A stretch of 50,192 nt of DNA, from positions 1 to 50,192 of the forward strand of contig JALCCG010000156.1 of assembly GCA_023212695.1 (NCBI GenBank). The letters run 5' to 3'. Within the stretch, counting starts at the first letter, position 1; every line of letters starts with the position of its first letter. Below the pieces are notes generated by a model. It did no database searches. It had not been told where the DNA came from and was given only the letters and a program-made list of their open reading frames with translations. The position numbers and the translations under genes were made by a program. Shown piece after piece: positions 28,599-36,120 of the stretch. This stretch comes from Sporisorium sorghi. Its lineage: Eukaryota; Basidiomycota; Ustilaginomycetes; Ustilaginales; Ustilaginaceae.

Positions 28599-29465
28599 AT
28601 GCGCATCCGCATAATCACACTCGTTATTCTCCTCCTCACGCTCTTGCAACTATGCAGCGGCGCGCCGTCGCTGCTTGAAGCGGAAAGGCTAGTGTCGCGA
28701 CCGGTGCCCATCCGGGAACAAGGCTCCGGATGGGGCTGGAGCTGGAGGAACGCATGGCGTAACTGGCGCGGCAAGTTCCTGCGTACCAAAGTGTCCGATA
28801 GGTGGGTGAGGCTGTTCACGACGTCCGGCTCGGTGCGCTCGACGGGTCGTAGCGGTCTGGAAGGGGCCGCGATCGTGCCAGCTGCGCAAGGGTCGAAGTA
28901 TGTTGGAGCGACGGGGAAGGGTAAGGCGGTCGCAGCGGAGGAGATGGGATTGGTATCAAGGCTGAAGCGCCCGCTGCAGGACGGCGAGGGTTCGCCGTTG
29001 GGGCCTGATGGGAAGCGGCTCAAGGGGCTGCCGAGGAATCCGCAGGAGGGTGGTTCCGGTGCAAGCGGGGGATCGCTGCTGAGGATGCCAGAGCAAGGCA
29101 GTCCCACCACCGTCGGCGACATGCTGAAGAAGCCAGAAGCAGGCAGTCCGAGAAGCAACGACGAGTACTCCAGCGTCTGGGCATCGCTGCGAAAGCCAGA
29201 AGTCGGCAGCCCGAGGAGCAGCCCCGAGTGGTTCGCGAAGCCATGGGAAGGCAGTCCTCCCCATCGCAGCTGGAGACTTCTGCAGAAGCCACAGGACGGC
29301 AGCCCCAGCACCAGTCCCATCCAAAGCGAGGATTACCCCTTGCGGTTGACGAGGGAGACCGTCAACAGTCCCAGCAGATGGCGCTTCCCCGGCATGCCCA
29401 CTTGGTGGAAACGACCCTCGCGGGAAGGCTATACCGTTCTTGAAAAAGACCATTTCGAGCGATGA
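28599..29465 (+). CDS. Secreted protein with KPExGSP tandem motifs and Lys-Arg sites
   Basis: 288 residues from the ATG at 28599; the open frame extends further 5' but the signal peptide MRIRIITLVILLLTLLQLCSGA fixes the start. After the signal a Trp-rich segment (WGWSWRNAWRNW, 45-56) follows. The C-terminal half carries a repeated motif: MPEQGSP 163-169, KPEAGSP 178-184, KPEVGSP 199-205, KPWEGSP 214-220, KPQDGSP 230-236, with a degenerate forerunner at 125-133. Spacing is 15-21 residues. Lys-Arg occurs at 123-124, 139-140 and 271-272 and could be cut by Kex2. Only Cys19, inside the signal peptide, is present, so the mature protein is cysteine-free. No homologue recognised; a secreted, possibly wall-associated or host-directed protein is inferred. 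Confidence 0.75.
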   Translation: MRIRIITLVILLLTLLQLCSGAPSLLEAERLVSRPVPIREQGSGWGWSWRNAWRNWRGKFLRTKVSDRWVRLFTTSGSVRSTGRSGLEGAAIVPAAQGSKYVGATGKGKAVAAEEMGLVSRLKRPLQDGEGSPLGPDGKRLKGLPRNPQEGGSGASGGSLLRMPEQGSPTTVGDMLKKPEAGSPRSNDEYSSVWASLRKPEVGSPRSSPEWFAKPWEGSPPHRSWRLLQKPQDGSPSTSPIQSEDYPLRLTRETVNSPSRWRFPGMPTWWKRPSREGYTVLEKDHFER

Positions 29466-29586
29466 CGTTCGGTCGTTGGGGAGTCAGTGAAGCTGTTTGT
29501 ACCATCAGAGGTTTGTCCATACACATTCGTTTCATATCGTTCATTGCGGGCAATGTACAAAGTGATTGACTTTGAAAGGCTCGAGC

Positions 29587-31824
29587 TCATGGCGATCGCC
29601 TGTCACCCGGTCGCCAAGGGCAAGGACACGGCTGCTGCTCCTCTCCTCTCGCACTCAACCGCAACCCCACTCCTCCCCTCGGTTGCGCCGCCGTCCCCGC
29701 ATCCAACAGGGCCAGCGCCTCCTGCACGGCCTCCCTATCCACCAAGATCCTCCTCCTCTTGTGCTCTCTCGCCGCATCCCGCTCCTCCTCACCATCTTCC
29801 ATCTTGACATGCACAGTGGTATCTGAAGCCGTATGCAGCAAGACCGGCTTGGCGGTGGCACGGTCGTTGCTCGTAGCCAGCGCGGTCGAGGTGGCGATGC
29901 CGTTGCGAGCCGGCTCGATCTCGACGGATGCTTCACGCGGACGCTTGTTGGAAAGCAAGGGAGAGTGGACGTTGCCACTGCGCTTGCTGACGACCTCAGC
30001 AAGCAAATCAAGCCCACCCTGCCACTGGGAGAAGCGCGGATGCGAGCGGATCTGGCGCCATGCGGACGGGATAGTCTCGCCCCGCGCGTCGTATGACGAA
30101 GCAGAGGGGAGCTGTCCAGTCGTACTCGAGCGCAGCATGCCCGGACGCGGTGGACTTAGATGTGACGAGGCAGCAGCGGATGTGGACGAAGAGGGTGCCG
30201 GGCTCGTGGCAGCAGTGGTGACGGCTTCGCAAAACGCTGCGAGACCCGGGTCGGTGGAGCAGGCGGCGCAGGTGCTGGGGTCGCCGGTACACACGGGCTC
30301 AGCAGGCGACTCGGTGACGGACCAGAGCTTCTTGCCCGTCTTGCTCCTGGAGGCAAGTTTGAGCGAAAGTGGCACGGTGGCTGTCGCGGAGCTTTGCGCG
30401 GCAGTGGACTGTGGTGGAGAGTCAGGCTTTGCGACAGTATACCAAAGCTTGTTGGTAGTAATCTTCCTGCGCTGATCGAGAGCCACGTCGTTGGCGTGGG
30501 TGAGCGAGCCGATGCTCATCCTCCTCGACGTCTCTGATGCGTTTGAAGCCTTGGTGCGTTTGGGCAGCGGCAGCGCAGACGGCACGTCGCTCGGAACAGC
30601 AATGTGCGAGGGCTGAGTATCTTTGTCGAGATCGAGAAAGTCGTCTGCGCAGACGCAGGGGGAGGCTTCGGTGCAAAAGCCACAGCCGCCGTCGACGGAA
30701 AGATGGCCACCGTGTGGCAACAAAGAGGGAGACGGGAGCGAGTCTGTCTTTTGCGCAGTGGAAGCAGCGGTGGACGCAGCAGCACTGGCAGTGGCGGAGG
30801 CGGATGGAGCACAGGGCGAAGGCGGCTCCTTTGGCTCAGCCGACCAGAGCGGCACTTTGGTAGCCTTGCGTGGAGTGGCGGGCTGAGGATCAGGCAGCGG
30901 CTGAGCTTGCGCATTGGTAGCAGCAACAGCGACAGATGCAACCGTCTTTGGATCGACAGCATCACTCTGGGGAGTACGACGTCGAAGAGGTACCGACGCA
31001 GCCGGCTGCTGATCCTTTGGCGGACTCGTGCGTGCTGCTGCTTTGCTCGAGGTCGTTTCGGCAAATCTGACGCCTCCAGCACTCCTATCGCGATCGCTTT
31101 TTGCCCCTGGCGCGACGAGTAGACCTCTTTTAGGCGTAGTCTGTGGCCGTTCGTGTGCGGGCGCCTTGCATCCTGGCCCTGATTTGGTGCTGGGCGTGAT
31201 GCCGGGCAGCCTTCCACCGTTGGCCTTTGCCTGAAGGAGGTATCGCTCGATGCGGACAAATTTTTCCTTCCACAGCGAGAGCTCGTTGCGCAAGGATTCG
31301 TTCTCGGCGCGGAGCTTCTGTGCGACTTTTTGGATCTCGACGCTGCGGTCGATCTCGGCAGCTTCGTAGGCGGCGACCTTTGCCTCGAGATCGGCGAGGT
31401 AGGACTGCTTGCGTTCGCGGAAAGCACGCTGAGAAGCACGGTTCTGAGCTTTACGCTTGGTGAGGGGTTCGGTCTCGGAGGGCTTGCGACCGGGCTTGGC
31501 GCGTGCAGGCAGGACCCATTCCTTGGAAGGCTGTACGAGAGGGCCGCTGCTGGTATCTTTTTTGGGAAGTGCGGATGCAGAGGAGGAGGAGGACGATGAA
31601 GAGGGTGCAGGGCTGGCCGAGAGAGTGGGAGCCAGCGTGGTTGTTTTGGGCTTGGGAGGGGATTGTGGTGGGAGGCGAGCTGGTGCTGGTGCGAGCCGCG
31701 AGGATGAAGCTTTGGGTGGTGCCGGTTTGATGGATGAGGATGGCAGAGGTCGCTGAGCAAGATTTCGTGGTGACGCAGAGGGACCGGCAGATGGAAGTAT
31801 GGACGCCATGGCTGGCGATGACAT
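29587..31824 (-). CDS. hapX: bZIP iron regulator HapX/Hap43 type
   Basis: 745 residues, intronless. Residues 100-115 (SKEWVLPARAKPGRKP) are the Hap4-like motif by which HapX proteins bind the CCAAT-binding complex. A bZIP follows directly: basic region 122-139 with NRASQRAFRER, then a leucine zipper to ~197. Two cysteine-rich regions are present: C381, C384, C390, C392 (CGFC...CVC) and C512, C519, C522, C532. In other fungi such regions sense iron-sulfur status and the protein represses iron-consuming genes under iron starvation. A short LW motif recurs three times: PLWSAEP ~325, KLWYTV ~459, KLWSVT ~499. The C terminus is Ser/Ala-rich. GATA and CCAAT elements lie upstream. Iron control in smuts is best known through the GATA factor Urbs1, so this gene probably works alongside it. 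Confidence 0.9.
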   Translation of the reverse strand: MSSPAMASILPSAGPSASPRNLAQRPLPSSSIKPAPPKASSSRLAPAPARLPPQSPPKPKTTTLAPTLSASPAPSSSSSSSSASALPKKDTSSGPLVQPSKEWVLPARAKPGRKPSETEPLTKRKAQNRASQRAFRERKQSYLADLEAKVAAYEAAEIDRSVEIQKVAQKLRAENESLRNELSLWKEKFVRIERYLLQAKANGGRLPGITPSTKSGPGCKAPAHERPQTTPKRGLLVAPGAKSDRDRSAGGVRFAETTSSKAAARTSPPKDQQPAASVPLRRRTPQSDAVDPKTVASVAVAATNAQAQPLPDPQPATPRKATKVPLWSAEPKEPPSPCAPSASATASAAASTAASTAQKTDSLPSPSLLPHGGHLSVDGGCGFCTEASPCVCADDFLDLDKDTQPSHIAVPSDVPSALPLPKRTKASNASETSRRMSIGSLTHANDVALDQRRKITTNKLWYTVAKPDSPPQSTAAQSSATATVPLSLKLASRSKTGKKLWSVTESPAEPVCTGDPSTCAACSTDPGLAAFCEAVTTAATSPAPSSSTSAAASSHLSPPRPGMLRSSTTGQLPSASSYDARGETIPSAWRQIRSHPRFSQWQGGLDLLAEVVSKRSGNVHSPLLSNKRPREASVEIEPARNGIATSTALATSNDRATAKPVLLHTASDTTVHVKMEDGEEERDAAREHKRRRILVDREAVQEALALLDAGTAAQPRGGVGLRLSARGEEQQPCPCPWRPGDRRSP

Positions 31825-32010
31825 GATTGCGGTCAGGATGGCAGTGCTTGCGCCGACAAAGGCGTGAGAAAGGATTCGACTTTTGTTTCGCGCAAGATGG
31901 ACGATACGTCGAGCCGAGTGTGATGGCTGGCTATATGCTGCTGATGAGCGCCAAGGAGTGATCTTGTGAGTCGTGATTTGAGTTGGATCGCTCCTGATGG
32001 TGTGAGGATT

Positions 32011-32060
32011 GATGATCGAGATGATGGTTGAGAAAGATGATCGAGATGATGGTTGAGAAA
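32011..32060. repeat. Tandem duplication of a 25-nt unit
   Basis: Two exact copies of a 25-nt unit beginning GATGATCGAG and ending GGTTGAGAAA, at 32011-32035 and 32036-32060, with a partial third copy GATGAAA. It lies about 190-240 bp upstream of the hapX ATG. Confidence 0.85.
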
Positions 32061-32155
32061 GATGAAATTGAGCTTGCTCGACTGAGCCCTGACCAGCAGC
32101 AAATGGTGCGAGACTGGTCCAGTGCCCTGAGCGAATCTTGACAGGATTTGTGCTG

Positions 32156-32191
<36 letters not shown>
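32156..32191. repeat. ATT microsatellite
   Basis: About twelve uninterrupted ATT triplets on the plus strand in the hapX upstream region. Confidence 0.95.
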
Positions 32192-32195
32192 TTCG

Positions 32196-32201
32196 TTATC
32201 A
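32196..32201 (-). promoter_or_regulatory. Putative GATA-factor site (TGATAA) upstream of hapX
   Basis: TTATCA on the plus strand, i.e. TGATAA on the coding strand of hapX, about 375 bp upstream of its ATG. A second TGATAA is at 32372-32377 (plus strand). This fits the (A/T)GATAA consensus of fungal iron GATA repressors (Urbs1/SreA). Binding is inferred only. Confidence 0.35.
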
Positions 32202-32268
32202 GATTAAAAAGGAGCCGAAGTTGTTTCTGTCGTGCTCTCTCTCAAGCTAGACAGCCCCGTCGATTCTC

Positions 32269-32273
32269 ATTGG
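32269..32273 (-). promoter_or_regulatory. Putative CCAAT box upstream of hapX
   Basis: ATTGG on the plus strand gives CAACCAATGAG in the hapX direction, about 445 bp upstream of the ATG. It could allow binding of the CCAAT complex that recruits HapX. Inference from a short motif. Confidence 0.3.
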
Positions 32274-33409
32274 TTGTCGCAATGAGCTAGACTTACAAAA
32301 GGCTCCGAGGATGAGTCAGAGCGAGGGGATGCATGCCCCGAACTAGTTGGAGCAGCTCGCCAAAGTTAATCTGATAAGTTGCTTCTAACCTCGAGCCGAA
32401 GTGATTCGCTGCCGTTACTCGAGATTGGATCACCTGATCCTCCTGTCTCTGGTCTCGCGGATTGAATGCTTTGTTGGCACCAGAGCTGGAAAGGCCAGAG
32501 ACGACATGCTTCGCCAAATCGAAATTGGCAAGTGTCGGCCGGGTAAACGTGCTTTTCTGAATGTCTGCACACGACGCTCTCACAATTAGCACAAAAATCC
32601 CTTGTCCTCCGCTTTCGATCCCTGCTCGGCTGCTAGATTTGGCCGGAGCCCCATAGTCCACATGGACGTTGATCCGGTGTCGAACATATCGAAAGCATTC
32701 GCGTTCAGCCAAGCGAGGAGTGTCATTGACGTCGGCGTCAACGTCCACCGGTCCACGGCTTTCCAATCGCTGCCGGTGCCGGAACCGCTTGGTCGCGTTT
32801 ATCTTTTTCGCCTTTTCGGCCCTAACGACGTGCGAAACTCCGATGGGATTTTTCGAGAAATTGTTAGGCCAACTCGGCTCGGCATCAGCTCAACGACGCG
32901 ATTTCACCCGCAGCTCCTCGGAGCAGATCGGTTTAGGCGCTTAGCCAAAAGGTCACCGACCGTCGTTGATGAACCGCTGTCGAGATGCTTCCTCTGCCCT
33001 CTTGGTATCTTGTACTCTCGCATTCAGCGTATGGCATGCTCGTCTGTTTGTGCGTCGTGCAAGTGTGACTGTTACGAGCGAGAATGTAGATAAGAACGCA
33101 CTGGTGGCTGACACAAGCGAGAGCCAAGCGACCTCGGACAAAGGCAAGTAACGAGACGGCTATGAACGCAGCCAAATTTTATCCGGAAATTAGCCCGATG
33201 CTTTGCCGGTGTCCATTCACTCGGTCATCCGTCGTCGAAAGAGCTCAGCCACGAAAAAAAACTCGAGACAAAATTTGACAGGCTGATCAGCGATGTGCAT
33301 TTTCAGCGCGTTTGACAGCTCAGTTTTGGAATTCCACGGACAAATTTGCGAAAAGGATGAGTCAAAAAGCAGAGATGGCATGCGTGCGTGCGTGCGTGGC
33401 GTGGCGTCG

Positions 33410-33410
<1 letters not shown>

Positions 33411-33438
<28 letters not shown>
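33411..33438. repeat. TG dinucleotide repeat
   Basis: A GTGTGT run of about 26 nt, preceded by a short GCGT repeat (TGCGTGCGTGCGTGG). Simple-sequence DNA. Confidence 0.9.
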
Positions 33439-33441
<3 letters not shown>

Positions 33442-33467
33442 CACTTGAACACGAATTTCGCCGAATG

Positions 33468-33500
33468 ATTATTTTTATTTTTATTTTTATTTTTATTTTT
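33468..33500. repeat. TTTTTA hexanucleotide repeat
   Basis: About five tandem ATTTTT units directly downstream of the TG repeat. Confidence 0.9.
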
Positions 33501-33823
33501 TCCGTTTCTTTTTCTACGGAATGCTGCCGTCAAGACCCTTTGTCACGGAAAAAAAAGAGAGCGAAGCGGCAATGGCTCTCCCGGACTTGGCTTCGCTATC
33601 ATCACCTAACGTCGCTTAACCTAGCTATCACACGTCAACGACTCTTTCAACTGCTACCAAGTGTCCCATGACTCACGGCACGAGCGCTTGAGTTACCACC
33701 ACCATCACCTGCCTTTTCTCCGCATCACGACACACTACCGGACATAGATCCACTCGTACCTCTCTCTCCACATCATACCATCATCGTCTCGCGACTCGAC
33801 TCGGTGCAGCACTCGCACAATTG

Positions 33824-33829
33824 TATATA
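33824..33829 (+). promoter_or_regulatory. TATA box of the gene at 33895
   Basis: TATATA followed by GAC (9-mer TATATAGAC, 33824-33832), about 65 bp upstream of the ATG at 33895. Shared with the promoters at 17209 and 26223. Confidence 0.5.
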
Positions 33830-33894
33830 GACGATCATACCTCGGCCCTCATCGCGTTCATCTACGGTCTTCCACTCTCTCCACACCTACGCAC

Positions 33895-34560
33895 ATGTCA
33901 GCTATGCCGTATCAATACCTTACCTTCAGCGATCTGTACGAGGAAGAGGTGCGGTCGTCGGCACCCTCGTCGCCCGTCATGGCTCCTGCGTCGCTATCGC
34001 CTGTCTTTCTGCTGCCGTCCACCTCATGGTCAACATCGCACGCGCAACACCGTCGTCAATCGCATCATCTGCCTCTGCGTCCGACACGATCGCACTCGCA
34101 GCACCAGCACCAGCGTCGCCGCACGCACGCCGACGTGCACGGCCACGCGATGCTCAAGACGTTCACCCAGGGTTCCGATCATGTCGCGCCCGCTGTGTCC
34201 CCCGCTACGTCGTCGCCGTCGGCGGTACTGCACCTCGACCTGTTCCGCGCGTTCAAGCGCAAGCTCTCGACATCGTCGAAGAAGCATACGTCAGATTCCT
34301 CGGCCTTGTCCACGCCCACATCGTCGCGCCGCTCGTCGTTCTCGCACGGCTTTGCCTCGCTCCACCCCGTGTCTGCCGCGTCGAGCGCCAACACGTCGCC
34401 AGCGATCTCGAGGCAGGTGACTAAGAATGTTTCGGACTACGAGGCCATGCTGCACAATACGGCGAGGGCGCAGCGGGAGGAGGAGGCGGATAGGCAGAGG
34501 CAGTTGCAGGAGTACCTTGATCAGGCCGCGCAGACTGGGTTGAGTCTGAGGCGGTTTTGA
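33895..34560 (+). CDS. Small disordered protein, unknown function
   Basis: 221 residues, single exon, ATG at 33895 after a TATA element. Not recognised. The N terminus MPYQYLTFSDLYEEEVRSSAPSSPV is acidic/aromatic and looks like a short linear motif. The middle is His/Gln/Arg/Ser-rich and disordered. AVLHLDLFRAFKRKLSTSSKKH (about 116-138) is an amphipathic basic segment. The C terminus (about 180-221) forms a predicted helix, YEAMLHNTARAQREEEADRQRQLQEYLDQAAQ in part, with coiled-coil character. Multiple RRxS-type and SP sites suggest phosphorylation. The 3' neighbour is convergent. Confidence 0.65.
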   Translation: MSAMPYQYLTFSDLYEEEVRSSAPSSPVMAPASLSPVFLLPSTSWSTSHAQHRRQSHHLPLRPTRSHSQHQHQRRRTHADVHGHAMLKTFTQGSDHVAPAVSPATSSPSAVLHLDLFRAFKRKLSTSSKKHTSDSSALSTPTSSRRSSFSHGFASLHPVSAASSANTSPAISRQVTKNVSDYEAMLHNTARAQREEEADRQRQLQEYLDQAAQTGLSLRRF

Positions 34561-34722
34561 TGTGGATGGTGAGGATGGAATCTCATACCCTGAGGAATGT
34601 GTATTTTTAGGTTTTGGACACACCACTTTTTGCATACCAACGCTTGGCCCGTGACGGCTAGGTATCCCACACTCTCGCAGTTTGTGGACGATGGTCTGTG
34701 TCACACTTTGAGGGTGTTGCGA

Positions 34723-35823
34723 TCACACCTTGTCCCGCGCGCCCTTGAACTCGTCCCTACCGAGTGCAGCGCCCAACGCCTTGAACGCCACGCCAAAGTC
34801 TTTATCCTTGTACTCTTCGTTCCCGCCCAACGCTTGGTAAATACTCGCCGTCAGCTGGCCCAACGGCGTCGGCACACCTTGCAACTTGGCCGTGTTCATC
34901 GCCAGCTTCAGATCCTTCGCCATGAGCCTTGCCGCAAACCCACCCTGATAGTCCCGATCCGCAGGCGGGCTGTGCTTCGTGCCCTCGAGCGCACCGGGGC
35001 ACGGGTTGTTGACCTCGCTCGCCCAGCACTTTCCCGTCGAGGTATTGATAATCCCAGCCAGCACGTTGGGCGGCAACCCGTGCGCGGTGCCGAGCAGCAT
35101 CGCCTCGGTCACGCCGAGCATCGAGATGCCCAGCAGCAGATTGTTGGCGATCTTGGCGATCAAGCCGTTGCCGTTCTTGCCGCAGTGGATGGCGCGCGAG
35201 CCCATCATGGCCAGCAGCGGCTCGGCTGCAGCAAAAGTGCTTGTGGAGTCCGAGCCGACCATAAACGAGAGCGTCGCTGCGTTCGCGCCGACTACGCCGC
35301 CTGAGACGGGCGCGTCGATCATGTCGTACGCACCGTGCGCGTTGGCGGTCTTGATCTTGGTCGCCGTTTGGATAGCTACGTCAGGGTCGAGCGTCGTACA
35401 GTCGATACACAGCGTCCTAGCCTGCGCATCGTCGGCAGCTGCATCCTTGTACGACTCCAGCCCATCCAGGATGCCGTTCTCGTGCGTGTAGACGCTCTCC
35501 ACCTCCGGCGATGACGGTAGCATCGTCACAATCGTCCCGGACAGCTTAGCGATGCCTGCGGGCGACGAAGCCGCCAAAATGTTGCGGTTGGGATGCAGCG
35601 ACGTGTTGGCGGTCAGGAAGCGCGTGATCGACTGCTCGAACGTGTCGTGGACGACGAAGGTTACTGCCGGGTCGGGGTTGGCAGCGAGGGTTTTGGAGAG
35701 CAGGTTGTTGGCCATCTCCTTGCCCATGGCGCCGAGACCGATGAAGCCGATCGCCTTGCTGCGGTCGTGTGGAGCGCAACGACGGACGGTGTGGTGGAGC
35801 AGGAGGCGCGTTGATGGCAGCAT
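34723..35823 (-). CDS. 3-hydroxyisobutyrate dehydrogenase, mitochondrial
   Basis: 366 residues from the ATG at 35823; the open frame upstream is not protein-like. The first ~22 residues (MLPSTRLLLHHTVRRCAPH) form a basic, Ser/Leu-rich mitochondrial presequence. Then comes the NAD-binding beta-alpha-beta with GFIGLGAMGKEMANN (26-40), the substrate-binding DAPVSGGVVGA (170-180) and the catalytic Lys224 in GNGLIAKIANNLLL, all hallmarks of the beta-hydroxyacid dehydrogenase family. The enzyme oxidises 3-hydroxyisobutyrate to methylmalonate semialdehyde in valine breakdown. Length is slightly above the usual ~330. The GGF-ARLMAKDLKLAM segment near 305 is also typical. Confidence 0.93.
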   Translation of the reverse strand: MLPSTRLLLHHTVRRCAPHDRSKAIGFIGLGAMGKEMANNLLSKTLAANPDPAVTFVVHDTFEQSITRFLTANTSLHPNRNILAASSPAGIAKLSGTIVTMLPSSPEVESVYTHENGILDGLESYKDAAADDAQARTLCIDCTTLDPDVAIQTATKIKTANAHGAYDMIDAPVSGGVVGANAATLSFMVGSDSTSTFAAAEPLLAMMGSRAIHCGKNGNGLIAKIANNLLLGISMLGVTEAMLLGTAHGLPPNVLAGIINTSTGKCWASEVNNPCPGALEGTKHSPPADRDYQGGFAARLMAKDLKLAMNTAKLQGVPTPLGQLTASIYQALGGNEEYKDKDFGVAFKALGAALGRDEFKGARDKV

Positions 35824-36120
35824 TTTGTAGAAGCTGGGTGGAAGATGGATGAGATGGTGAACGAGGAAGGTGGTGATGATGGAAGCAAGACGCTCAGACC
35901 CTCGTCGAGGAAAATGCGGGGTCAGACGGTTTGCGGCCAGTCGAGAACAACGCGCTGTGCTGCCTCGTTTTTCCCACTCGAATAGCCGGTAAAGAATTTC
36001 CCCTTTTCTCGCCGTTACTCTTCGGATTTGTCGGTGTCGCTTTCTTGCTCTCACATCAACCACACTCGTTACGACCATCCGCTTCATCTCGATGTCTATG
36101 TCTACTCTCGCATTGCAACT

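Larger units (their letters stand above)
31825..33894. other. 2.1-kb intergenic region with microsatellites
   Basis: Contains a tandem duplication (32011-32060), an ATT microsatellite, a TG repeat and a TTTTTA repeat (all listed). It also holds two GATAA-type sites and a CCAAT box on the hapX side. Short frames at 32293-32766 and 32602-33093 overlap antisense to each other and show no domain; not called. Confidence 0.5.

Noticed and set aside
28232..29320. 362-codon minus-strand open frame opposite the KPExGSP protein
   Set aside because: Its internal repeats (LLGLPxSGF) are the exact reverse reading of the KPExGSP repeats. The plus strand has a signal peptide and a proper start; the minus frame does not.
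30516..31760. 414-codon minus-strand frame within hapX
   Set aside because: It is the shifted-frame shadow of hapX, His/Pro/Arg/Ser-rich without domains.
32602..33093. 163-codon plus-strand frame with clustered cysteines near its end
   Set aside because: No signal peptide, no ATG in a good context, no domain, and it overlaps an equally long antisense frame at 32293-32766. I left it as intergenic.
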